Positions 7,870 to 15,202 of a stretch of DNA of 33,342 nucleotides are shown here, one piece after another. Positions within the stretch are counted from its first letter, which is position 1, and each line of letters opens with the position of its first letter. The translations under genes and the position numbers were made by a program. Below the pieces are notes generated by a model. The model was given only the letters and a program-made list of their open reading frames with translations. It made no database searches and was not told the origin of the DNA. This DNA is from Novosphingobium aerophilum (GTDB lineage: Bacteria; Pseudomonadota; Alphaproteobacteria; Sphingomonadales; Sphingomonadaceae), in assembly GCF_014230305.1 (NCBI RefSeq), contig NZ_JACLAU010000035.1, forward strand, positions 1 to 33,342, read 5' to 3'.

Positions 7870-9812
7870 TCCGGGCCTTCCTGGCCCTGGTTCTGACCCT
7901 TGGCGCGACGCCGGCCAGCGCCGGGCCCACCCTGCGCGCGCTGTTCGTGGGGATCGACGAGTACCGGAACTCACGCGCGCGGGTCGAAGGGGCCAGCTTC
8001 TCGGATCTGCGAGGCGCCGTGGCCGATGCCGCCCTGATGAAGCAGGCGCTGGAGATCGCGCTCAAGGTGCGGTTCGACGAGCGCGGCGCCAGGTGCCGCA
8101 CGGCCGGTCCGGCGTCGGTCACGCTGACCAATGCCTGCGCCACCCGCCAGGCAATTCTTGAGGAATGGCAGAACCAGATCCGCGCGAGCCGCCCGGGCGA
8201 CACCGTGATGTTCTATTTTGCCGGCCACGGGTCGACGCTCGAAGATGAAAACAGCGATGAGGACAAGCCCTTCGACAGCACCCTGCTGCCCTACGACGCC
8301 CGCCCCACGGAGGGCGCGCCAAACGACATCGTCGATGACGAAATCAAGCTGGTGATCGACGCTGCCAATGCCCGGGGTGTCAACGTCATTACCGTGTTCG
8401 ATTCCTGCAATTCCGGCACCGCGGCCCGCGGTCTGGCGACCGGGGCCAGCCGCGGGGTGAAGGGAGTCCAGCTGAAGGGCCTTGCCGTGTGGAAGCCCAG
8501 CCTCGCCGCAATCGGCCCGGGCGGCGGATACCGGGTCCACTTCGGCGCCGCGCTCGACAGCGAAACGGCGCGCGAGGTCAAGCTTGGGGATACGGTGCAC
8601 GGGGTCTTCACGACCACGTTCGCGCAGGCTCTCAAGGAGCGGCCGCAATCGACCTTCGGCGATCTCGCAACGGCCGTCCGCCTCAAGATGGAGGCCGGCG
8701 GCAACCCCTCCCAGCATCCGCGAGCCGAGGGCCAGCTGGCAGCCTCGTTCGGGGGCGGGGTGGCGGACGCCGTGCTGTTCGATGCCGTGGCCGATGACGC
8801 CGGCGTGGAGCTGGGTGCCGGTCGGCTGCTGGGCATGACGGTCGGCTCGACCTTTGGCCTGTTTGACAGCCAGAGTGCGGCCCTGGCCCCATCGGCCGAA
8901 CCGCTGGCCCGCGCCACGATCGAAACGCTGGGCGATGGCACGGCCCGGCTGCGCCTGGTCGCGCCGCCGGGCCAGCCCCTGCCCCGGCGACTGGTCGCGC
9001 GCGAGCTGAATCATGTCTTTGCGGCGGAACGGCTCCGCATCGCCTTGCGCGAGGGGGTGGATCCGGCGGAGAGCCGGCTGTTCGCGGCCTTGTCGGCGCT
9101 TCCGTTTGTCGAGGCGCGCAGGCGCGATGAACCGGCCGAGTACATTCTGCTCCGCTACGGGGGCACGCAGGAAGGCGCGGTCCTGCTGTTCGCCGCCGAC
9201 GGGTCCGGCCTTGCCAATCTGGGCGAGGTGGCTGACCCCGACTTTGCCCGGCGGCTGCGGCAGGCCTTGCTGACCATCTACAACACCCGTCGTCTGCTGA
9301 CCCTGCCGACCAGAAGCAGCGCCGAGGCGCAGGTGAAGTTCTGCCTGTCCGACGAGTTGGACCACGCGTTGGGATCCTGCCCCGAGGCCTCCGGCAATCC
9401 GCGCCGCGTCCCGGTCAACAAGCCCGTCGTGCTGACCTTGACCAACGATGCGGACGCCGCGCGCTACATCGCCGTGCTCGTGATCGACGATCGCTATGGG
9501 ATCACCCAGGTGATCCCGACGGGTCACGGCCGGAATGACGCACTGCCCGGCGGACGCCGGCTTCGTCCGCCACCGTTCATGCTGGACACGACCGGGCTCT
9601 ATCGGTTCGTGATCTTCAGCTCTGATGCGCCGATCGACACCGCCGCTCTCGAACAGGCGGGTTTGCCCAAGGCCGGGGCGGACCTGTGCGATCCGACGAT
9701 GCGGGCTTGCCCACCCGCCGCCGGGAGCGCCCGGGATGGAGCCCTGCCTTCGCTCGCGAACTGGACCATCACGGTCGAGGATGCCATCATCACATCCATG
9801 GAAAAGCGATGA
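7866..9812 (+). CDS. Exported caspase-family protein with C-terminal DUF4384-like domain
   Basis: A GTG start overlapping the previous stop (GTGA) gives a 648-residue protein with a clear signal peptide (IRAFLALVLTLGATPASA). The caspase domain comes first: LFVGIDEYRN, YFAGHGS (His121) and FDSCNSG (Cys181) retain the catalytic dyad. An open frame continues upstream of the GTG, but those residues only overlap the preceding gene and would spoil the signal peptide. The C-terminal third (KPVVLTLTNDADAARYIAVLVIDD, then GITQVIP and LYRFVIFSS) resembles the DUF4384 beta-domain often attached to bacterial caspases. Here the caspase is N-terminal, the reverse of the upstream gene. A periplasmic peptidase working with its neighbours is inferred. 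Confidence 0.88.
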   Translation: MIRAFLALVLTLGATPASAGPTLRALFVGIDEYRNSRARVEGASFSDLRGAVADAALMKQALEIALKVRFDERGARCRTAGPASVTLTNACATRQAILEEWQNQIRASRPGDTVMFYFAGHGSTLEDENSDEDKPFDSTLLPYDARPTEGAPNDIVDDEIKLVIDAANARGVNVITVFDSCNSGTAARGLATGASRGVKGVQLKGLAVWKPSLAAIGPGGGYRVHFGAALDSETAREVKLGDTVHGVFTTTFAQALKERPQSTFGDLATAVRLKMEAGGNPSQHPRAEGQLAASFGGGVADAVLFDAVADDAGVELGAGRLLGMTVGSTFGLFDSQSAALAPSAEPLARATIETLGDGTARLRLVAPPGQPLPRRLVARELNHVFAAERLRIALREGVDPAESRLFAALSALPFVEARRRDEPAEYILLRYGGTQEGAVLLFAADGSGLANLGEVADPDFARRLRQALLTIYNTRRLLTLPTRSSAEAQVKFCLSDELDHALGSCPEASGNPRRVPVNKPVVLTLTNDADAARYIAVLVIDDRYGITQVIPTGHGRNDALPGGRRLRPPPFMLDTTGLYRFVIFSSDAPIDTAALEQAGLPKAGADLCDPTMRACPPAAGSARDGALPSLANWTITVEDAIITSMEKR

Positions 9813-10873
9813 TCCGACGTCTTGCCATCATTCTGTCAATCTGGCTGCTCCCGGACGTGGGGATGGCGCAGACGGCCATACCTATGCCTCCCGCCGATAG
9901 CTCTTCACCGGCTACGGCGACCCCGGATGCCCCATCGGTGGCCGTGTCCCCCCAGCCCGCCGCCACGGACGACGCGAACGACCCTGGCGATGGCCGCATC
10001 GTGGGAGGTGAGGAAGCACTTCCCGGCACGGCGCCATGGCAAGTCCAGATCTACAGCACGTACCAATACACGGACGCCGATACGGCCGCTGACTGCCGGC
10101 CCGGGGGGGCCTGCGTCCATCTTGCGCGCATGTCGGCTTGGGAAAAGGTCCATCGCTGCGGGGGCGCCTATATCGGCAGCAATCTGGTGCTCACCGCGGC
10201 CCATTGCGTGGCCGGCGTCGCGGATTTCGGCCAGTCGCGCCGAGTGCGGATCGGGACGCAGAATCTCAAGCAGGGGGGCGTGACCTTCCGGATTGCGGAC
10301 TGGCGCGCACATCCGGGCTATGTCGGCCGCGTGCCTTATCCCAACGACATCGCCTTGATCCGGATCGTCGCCGACAACCCTGCAGCCCGCGCCTTTCAGC
10401 TGGAGCGGGCGAAGATCCGCATGCTCGGTACGGTGCCCGGCGACACCGCGATCAGCCGGAGCGACACGCTGCGGGTGACCGGATGGGGGCGCACCCTGAA
10501 GCGCGATGTCGATGCCGGGGTGCTGGTTGACGGCAAGTTCAACCATATGTCGGAAAAGTTGCTGCAGATCCTCCAGTCACCCAACGATGCCGCCTGCGCC
10601 AAGCTGGCTGACTATCGGGATCGCGATCCCGCCAAGACCATCTGCGCGGTCTCGGCCCGACCGGGCGTGGACAGCTGCCAGGGGGACAGCGGGGGACCGG
10701 TAACCCGGCAAGAGGGACGGGAGCGTGTGCTGGTTGGCCTGGTCTCGTGGGGGAAGGGCTGCGCGGCAGTCGGCATGCCGTCGCTCTACACCAGCGTGCC
10801 CGGACATCTGGCCTGGATCGCCGAGGCCCGGGCCGCGCTCATGGCGGCTGCGGCCGCCAGCCGGCGACGCTGA
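9809..10873 (+). CDS. Exported trypsin-like serine protease (peptidase S1)
   Basis: The start ATG overlaps the upstream TGA (ATGA). The 354-residue product has a signal peptide (IILSIWLLPDVGMAQ), a low-complexity Pro/Ala/Asp linker, and a complete S1 domain beginning at GRIVGGEEA, the normal activation site. The triad is intact: LTAAHC (His132), NDIALI (Asp180) and CQGDSGGP (Ser294). Asp288, six residues before the catalytic Ser, corresponds to Asp189 of trypsin, predicting cleavage after Arg or Lys. The Arg before IVGG would allow zymogen activation by itself or by one of the neighbouring proteases. Bacterial S1 trypsins are less common than Deg/HtrA types and often accompany caspase or conflict-system genes. 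Location is periplasmic or secreted. Confidence 0.93.
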   Translation: MIRRLAIILSIWLLPDVGMAQTAIPMPPADSSSPATATPDAPSVAVSPQPAATDDANDPGDGRIVGGEEALPGTAPWQVQIYSTYQYTDADTAADCRPGGACVHLARMSAWEKVHRCGGAYIGSNLVLTAAHCVAGVADFGQSRRVRIGTQNLKQGGVTFRIADWRAHPGYVGRVPYPNDIALIRIVADNPAARAFQLERAKIRMLGTVPGDTAISRSDTLRVTGWGRTLKRDVDAGVLVDGKFNHMSEKLLQILQSPNDAACAKLADYRDRDPAKTICAVSARPGVDSCQGDSGGPVTRQEGRERVLVGLVSWGKGCAAVGMPSLYTSVPGHLAWIAEARAALMAAAAASRRR

Positions 10874-10875
10874 TA

Positions 10876-12852
10876 ATGGCGGATCTGGCGGAGCCCCAGG
10901 ACAGTGACAAACCGGCCGCGGTGCGCGGGCGCGCCCGGCTGTTCATCAGCTATGCCCGGGCCGATCGCGAGCGGGTTCGCCCCCTCGCCGCCGCGCTGGA
11001 AGCCGCGGGCCACCGGCTCTGGTGGGACGCGCTGATCGACGGCGGGGCCGCCTTCGCCAAGGTCATCGAACAGGAGCTCGACAGCGCCGATGCCGTGATC
11101 GTGGTCTGGTCGGCCCAGTCGATCCATTCGGACTGGGTCCGCGACGAGGCTGCCCATGCGAGGGACCGCAAGCGACTGGTCGCGATCACCCTCGACCGGG
11201 CCGAACCGCCACTGGGGTTCCGCCAGTACCACGCGATCGGCTTCGAGCAATGGCAGGGACGGACCGACAGCGCGGAGTTCAGCAGCCTCGAGCGGAGCAT
11301 CATGGCGCTCGGCCCGGCCTCGGCCAGAGCACTGGCCCCGGGCGGTGGGGCGAACGATACGCCGGGCCCGACCGGATCAGCCCCCGAACGACGCGGCCTG
11401 CGTCGCCGGACCCTGCTCGTCGGGGGGGTGGCCACGCTCGGTGCCGCGGCAGGCGGCGGCCTCTGGCTGTTGCGGTCGCGAGGCTCGGTCGAGCGCAACG
11501 GCGTGGCCGTGCTGCCTTTCACCAACCTCAGTGGGGACAAGGGGCAGGACTACTTCGCCCAGGGCCTGTCCGAGGAGGTTCGGGGCTCGCTGGTCCGCAA
11601 TCCCGGGTTGCGGGTCGCGGCGCCGGTTTCCTCGAACGAGTTCAAGAACCACACCGATGACGCCATGACCATCGGCAGACAGCTCAAGGTCGATTTCCTG
11701 CTGGACGGAAGCGTTCGCAAGTCCGGATCGCTGGTCCGGATCGATGCGACCCTGACCGATGCGGCAAGCGGCTTTGCCAGCTGGTCGCAAAGCTTCGACC
11801 GTCAGCTGGACGACATCTTCGCTGTCCAGCGCGAGATCGCGGATACCGTGGCAAAGGCTCTGCTGGCGCAGGTCACCAGCAGCCGGGGAACGGCTGGCGA
11901 AACCCGGTCGATCGAGGCCTACGATGCCTTCCTTCGCGGCAAGGCGCTGTTCAACGCCGACTCCGGCGAAGCGAGCGATCGCGCGGCCCTGGCCCAGTTC
12001 GACCGGGCGCTCACGCTCGATCCGAAGTTCGCCGCCGCCCATGCCGCCCGATCGCGTTCGCTGGCGGGCATTGCGGTGCTCTATAGCACGAGCGACCAGA
12101 TCGTGCCGACTTACGATGCCGCGGTCGCGGCCGCGAAGGCAGCAGTCGATCTGGCCCCCGATCTCGCCGCGGGCCAGCTTGCGCTCGGCTTTGCGACGCT
12201 AAGCGGCCTGCTCGACTTCAGGAAGGCGCGCCCTGCCTATGAACGGGCCTACGCGCTGGGCGAGGGCGATGCCGACGTGTTGCTGATGTATGCGTTCTTC
12301 GCCGCGAAGTCCGGGCGTGACGCCGAAGCGCTGCAGGTGGTGCGGCGGGCGGAACAGCTTGATCCACTGAACCCGCGCACCGTGCGTGGCGAAGGCTCGA
12401 TCCTGCTGGCCAGCCACCAGTACGCCCCCTCGATTGAAGCCTCGGCGCGGGCCCTGGCGATGGCTGCCGATCTGTCGGGGGCACACGGGAACATCGGCGT
12501 GGCGCACCACATGATGGGGCAGACCGAGGCGGCGCGGGAGGCCTTCGCCGCCGAGCCGACCAAGTCGATCCGCCTTGCCGGTCTGGCCATGGTTGAGCGG
12601 CGGGCCAATCATGCCGCCGCGGCGCAGGCCGCCTGGGCCCAGCTCCTGGCGGATTATGGCGACAGCGCCGCCTATCAACAGGCGCAGGTGCTGGCGCAGT
12701 GGGGGCAGATCGATGCGGCGGTCACCGCGCTGGAAAAGGCCTACGCCGTCCGCGATGGCGGGATCACCGGCATTCTCGGCGACCCCCTGCTCGCCCCCCT
12801 GGCCAAGGCACCGGGTTTCACCCGCTTGCTATTGCGCATGGGACTTGCTTAG
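10876..12852 (+). CDS. TIR-transmembrane-TolB/FlgO-like-TPR protein
   Basis: The 658-residue product starts two bases after the protease stop. Residues about 20-150 are a TIR domain: LFISYARAD, WWDALI, and SDWVRDE with Glu91 in the place of the catalytic Glu of TIR NADases. A Pro/Gly-rich linker leads to LRRRTLLVGGVATLGAAAGG, one membrane segment (about 179-199) with Arg residues on its N-side; it also looks Tat-signal-like (RRxLL). Residues about 207-335 are a TolB-N/FlgO-like domain (VAVLPFTNLSGD, DFLLDGSVRKSG), and from about 345 onward TPR-like helical repeats follow. The positive-inside rule puts TIR in the cytoplasm and the TPR part in the periplasm, beside the exported proteases of the same operon. 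This suggests transmembrane signalling; NADase activity is unproven. Confidence 0.88.
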   Translation: MADLAEPQDSDKPAAVRGRARLFISYARADRERVRPLAAALEAAGHRLWWDALIDGGAAFAKVIEQELDSADAVIVVWSAQSIHSDWVRDEAAHARDRKRLVAITLDRAEPPLGFRQYHAIGFEQWQGRTDSAEFSSLERSIMALGPASARALAPGGGANDTPGPTGSAPERRGLRRRTLLVGGVATLGAAAGGGLWLLRSRGSVERNGVAVLPFTNLSGDKGQDYFAQGLSEEVRGSLVRNPGLRVAAPVSSNEFKNHTDDAMTIGRQLKVDFLLDGSVRKSGSLVRIDATLTDAASGFASWSQSFDRQLDDIFAVQREIADTVAKALLAQVTSSRGTAGETRSIEAYDAFLRGKALFNADSGEASDRAALAQFDRALTLDPKFAAAHAARSRSLAGIAVLYSTSDQIVPTYDAAVAAAKAAVDLAPDLAAGQLALGFATLSGLLDFRKARPAYERAYALGEGDADVLLMYAFFAAKSGRDAEALQVVRRAEQLDPLNPRTVRGEGSILLASHQYAPSIEASARALAMAADLSGAHGNIGVAHHMMGQTEAAREAFAAEPTKSIRLAGLAMVERRANHAAAAQAAWAQLLADYGDSAAYQQAQVLAQWGQIDAAVTALEKAYAVRDGGITGILGDPLLAPLAKAPGFTRLLLRMGLA

Positions 12853-12897
12853 CTCCGGACCCCGGCACCAGGCCGGGTCGAGGAAGGGGATCAACCG

Positions 12898-13155
12898 ATG
12901 CGAACGATCGTCAGGCTATCTCTTGTTGCCGCAGGTGCGCTGGCGCTGGCAGGTTGTGCCAAGCCGGCCGAACCGGCTCCGGAAGCCACCACCAGCGAAA
13001 CCGTGGCGGCCGAGACCGAGACCGCTCCCGCCACCACTGATGCCGCAGCTGATACGGAGCGAACCGGCGGTGACACCCGCACGGGCGGTGATACCCGCAC
13101 CGGCGGCGACACCCGCACTGGCGGCGACACCCGCACTGGCGACGACATCCGCTAG
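12898..13155 (+). CDS. Small lipoprotein with Arg-containing hexapeptide repeats
   Basis: An 85-residue protein with a strong ribosome site (GAGGAAGGGG). The signal peptide ends in the lipobox LALAGC, with Cys20 as the lipidated residue. The mature part is a flexible acidic Ala/Thr/Glu/Pro region followed by four copies of RTGGDT and a degenerate fifth, RTGDDI, then a final Arg. No domain is recognisable. It lies 45 bases after the TIR gene and before a hairpin, so it may be the last gene of the caspase-trypsin-TIR operon. The evenly spaced Arg residues are formally possible P1 sites for the adjacent trypsin-like protease. Start and lipobox are clear; the function is unknown. Confidence 0.8.
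   Translation: MRTIVRLSLVAAGALALAGCAKPAEPAPEATTSETVAAETETAPATTDAAADTERTGGDTRTGGDTRTGGDTRTGGDTRTGDDIR
13060..13149 (+). repeat. Five 18-bp tandem coding repeats in the lipoprotein gene
   Basis: Units begin at 13060, 13078, 13096, 13114 and 13132, each encoding R-T-G-G-D-T (the last RTGDDI). The unit is close to CGCACTGGCGGCGACACC. The central units differ by only one to three bases, so the array is recent or kept uniform, and it may vary in copy number between strains. Confidence 0.9.
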
Positions 13156-13173
13156 CAATCAGGCCTACGGACG

Positions 13174-13206
13174 CGACCGCGCAGGACCACTGGTGCTGCG
13201 CGGTCG
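13174..13206 (+). terminator. Hairpin after the lipoprotein gene
   Basis: CGACCGCGCA and TGCGCGGTCG are perfect 10-base arms around a 13-base loop, 19 bases after the lipoprotein stop. The following T-tract is only TTG, so it is a possible terminator for the caspase-TIR-lipoprotein unit rather than a textbook one. The remaining bases up to 13378 show no gene. Confidence 0.5.
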
Positions 13207-13378
13207 TTGACGCAGAAGTGTTCCCGCTCCGGCCGACGGCGATGGTCACGCGCGAGGACAAGCTCCGGGGACCTGTCCCCAAATCCGGTTGGCCGGCTGG
13301 CCAAAGTCGCGTAACCTTGCACCTGGCGCGCCTGTTCCGATCGTCCGGTTCGGGCTGCGTCCGGGGGGACTACGGGCA

Positions 13379-14650
13379 ATGCAGGACCACGAGCTGAGGC
13401 GCCGCGCGGTCGGCGAGATGCACCTGCGCCGCTGGCCGTTGCTGCCGGTTCCCTGCCACATCGTGCAATGGGTCCTCGCCGTCGACGAGGCGGAGCGGGC
13501 CGAGGAACTCGCCGCGATCGAGGCCCGCGCGCTCGAGCATGATCCGGTCGGCAACCCGTCGCACCGCGAAGGCCGCATCAGCCCGACCGTTGCCTTCACC
13601 TGGGAACGGCAGAGCGAGGGCAGCAGCCTGACCCTGTTCGCCGCCCCTTGCACCGAGGACAGCTTTCTCGATCCGGCCAGCGACGGTGAACTGGCCGCCG
13701 CGCTCGGCTGGGCCCGCGGCCTGCCCGGGCAGATCGTCCGCTCCACCCGGGTCTGGGTGGGCGAGGACAATGCCGCAGTCGAGCGGCTGCTGGAACGGCA
13801 CCCGCTCAACCGTGACGAGCTGGTCTCCAGCGTGATTGCCGGGGGCATCCGCATGTGGTCGGACTTCCGGATCATGCCCGACGGCTTCGGGCGCCTGCTG
13901 GTGGCCGCCAACGGGGCCGATCCGCGCGATCTGGCGCGGCAGATCCAGCGGCTGCAGGAACTGGGCAATTACCGCAACAAGGCGCTGCTCGGCCTGCCCG
14001 TGGCGCGCGAGTGCTGGCCCCAGCTCGATCGCGCCGAGGCCCGGCTGCGCGACCTGGCCGACCGCATCGCCAACAGCACGACCCGCGACGACAGCCTGAT
14101 GCGCGAACTGTCGGCCCTGGCCCTGGACGTGGCCTCGGTCTCCACCGCGGTCTCGTTCCGGATGGACGCGACACTGGCCTATGGCCAGATCGTCGAGGAG
14201 CGGCTCGAACAGCTCGACAGCCACCCGGTCGCCGGCTTCGCCTCGCTGACCGACTTCACCCAGCGCCGTTTCCGCCCGGCAATGAACACCTGCCGGGCGA
14301 CCATGGCGCGGATCGAGCGCCTCGCGGCACGCACCCAGCAGCTCGCCTCGCTGCTCCGGGCCCGCATCTCGACCCACATCGAGAACCAGAACGGCGAGCT
14401 GCTGCGCAAGATGGAGCGCAGCTCATCGATGCAGGCGCGGCTGCAACAGCTCGTCGAGGGGCTCTCGGCCGTGGCGCTGAGCTATTACCTGCTCGGCCTG
14501 CTCAAGTACGCGCTCTACGCCCTGCCCCACGGGTCGCTGGGCATGACCGAGGAGCGCCTGGTCGGCCTGCTGGTCCTGCCGATGGTGGTCGGCGTCTGGA
14601 TGACCATGCACGTGCTGAAGAAGCGGCTGCTGGGGCCGGACTCGCACTAG
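13379..14650 (+). CDS. DUF3422-family membrane-anchored protein
   Basis: The 423-residue product matches the DUF3422 family in its opening (HELRRRAVGEMHLRRWPLL), in the long helical middle with coiled-coil character (residues about 200-370), and in two C-terminal membrane segments (ALSYYLLGLLKYALYAL and LVGLLVLPMVVGVWMTMHV). The ATG at 13379 is chosen because the conserved family start follows at once; an in-frame TTG at 13289 would add 30 residues with no resemblance to the family. The biochemical function of DUF3422 is unknown. It stands alone between the lipoprotein hairpin and bchI and may have no connection to photosynthesis. Confidence 0.85.
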   Translation: MQDHELRRRAVGEMHLRRWPLLPVPCHIVQWVLAVDEAERAEELAAIEARALEHDPVGNPSHREGRISPTVAFTWERQSEGSSLTLFAAPCTEDSFLDPASDGELAAALGWARGLPGQIVRSTRVWVGEDNAAVERLLERHPLNRDELVSSVIAGGIRMWSDFRIMPDGFGRLLVAANGADPRDLARQIQRLQELGNYRNKALLGLPVARECWPQLDRAEARLRDLADRIANSTTRDDSLMRELSALALDVASVSTAVSFRMDATLAYGQIVEERLEQLDSHPVAGFASLTDFTQRRFRPAMNTCRATMARIERLAARTQQLASLLRARISTHIENQNGELLRKMERSSSMQARLQQLVEGLSAVALSYYLLGLLKYALYALPHGSLGMTEERLVGLLVLPMVVGVWMTMHVLKKRLLGPDSH

Positions 14651-14706
14651 GATACCGCACGCGCTGGCGCGGAACGCCGGTTCGCCCAGGTTGCACGAAC
14701 CTCACC

Positions 14707-14720
14707 AACTTCGCGAAGTT
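14707..14720. promoter_or_regulatory. Perfect 14-bp palindrome, possible operator
   Basis: AACTTCGCGAAGTT is perfectly self-complementary. Partial copies of the half-site (GAAGTT and TGAAGTTTCG) occur within the next 35 bases. It lies 57 bases after the DUF3422 stop and almost 500 bases before bchI. A dimeric regulator site is conceivable, but no regulator can be named. Confidence 0.35.
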
Positions 14721-14899
14721 CACGCACATTCGCATGGTGAAGTTTCGCCAAGGCGGCGCGTGGGATTGACGGTGGAAAGAGCCGGCCGGAGCATGACAGG
14801 CCAATGCCGAGTAGGACAGCGCCGCGTCGCGTGTGGCCCGTGGCAAGGCCGCCGGACACGGCCTGGCCGGGCGAGGGACCCGGTGTGGCGGGACGAGCG

Positions 14900-14919
14900 A
14901 TCCCGGCCTTCGCCGGGAT
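14900..14919. repeat. Intergenic stem-loop repeat
   Basis: ATCCCGGC and GCCGGGAT arms around CTTC, followed by GACGGC. This stem with its flanks looks like a short palindromic repeat common between genes in alphaproteobacteria. The dispersed nature is recalled from genome experience, not shown inside this window. Confidence 0.5.
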
Positions 14920-15043
14920 GACGGCCCGGGGCTTTCGGCCCCGCATGGGCCAGGGCGGATGGCGTGACCGGCCTTGGTGGGAAGCGGACGTTCACCGGAT
15001 CGGCGTACGGGCTTGCCGCGAACTCTATCCGCGATCCCCCAAC

Positions 15044-15062
15044 CCCGCTCAGGCTGAGCGGG
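15044..15062 (+). terminator. Stem-loop upstream of bchI
   Basis: CCCGCTCA and TGAGCGGG are perfect 8-base arms around GGC, followed by TCTTGTTTGGTTT. It has terminator form for the plus strand. It would block any transcript coming from DUF3422 and insulate the bchI promoter, or it may be another intergenic repeat. Confidence 0.5.
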
Positions 15063-15183
15063 TCTTGTTTGGTTTGATCCCTTTCTTCTCGTGCCCGATT
15101 CCGGGCGGAACCGCACATCCCGACATCTCCGCGCCGCTCATCCCGCCCACAGCCCACTTTCCGCTTGTCCTGACGCCCCGAGG

Positions 15184-15201
15184 CGTCCAGTACACTGGAC
15201 A
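15184..15201. promoter_or_regulatory. PpsR/CrtJ-like box (one mismatch) abutting the bchI start
   Basis: CGTCCAGTACACTGGACA fits TGT-N12-ACA except for its first base and is strongly palindromic (GTCCAGT/ACTGGAC). It ends one base before the bchI ATG. A weaker half-site TGACG lies exactly 13 bases upstream (15171). PpsR/CrtJ represses bch and crt genes in aerobic light in related bacteria. TACACT at 15191-15196 inside the box could be a -10 hexamer (with TTGTCC at 15165-15170), which would place transcription start at the ATG. Confidence 0.55.
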
Positions 15202-15202
15202 C

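Larger units (their letters stand above)
14651..15183. other. Intergenic region upstream of bchI with repeats, no gene seen
   Basis: About 530 bases without a credible gene. It contains a 14-base palindrome (14707-14720), two stem-loops of the type repeated between genes in sphingomonad genomes (14900-14919 and 15044-15062), and a short pyrimidine-rich stretch before the bchI regulatory box. In-frame open sequence upstream of bchI exists but has no family similarity and only reflects high GC content. Confidence 0.6.

Noticed and set aside
6052..9527. Long antisense open frames opposite the caspase genes
   Set aside because: Same codon-bias effect: rich in Arg, Gly and Ala, no domain, and no ribosome site.
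13060..13149. Tandem repeats considered as a CRISPR array
   Set aside because: The units are contiguous 18-mers without spacers and are in frame inside a lipoprotein gene.
14804..15202. N-terminal extension of BchI in the open upstream frame
   Set aside because: The known BchI start is FPFSAIVGQDE right after 15203; upstream residues show no similarity and cross hairpins.
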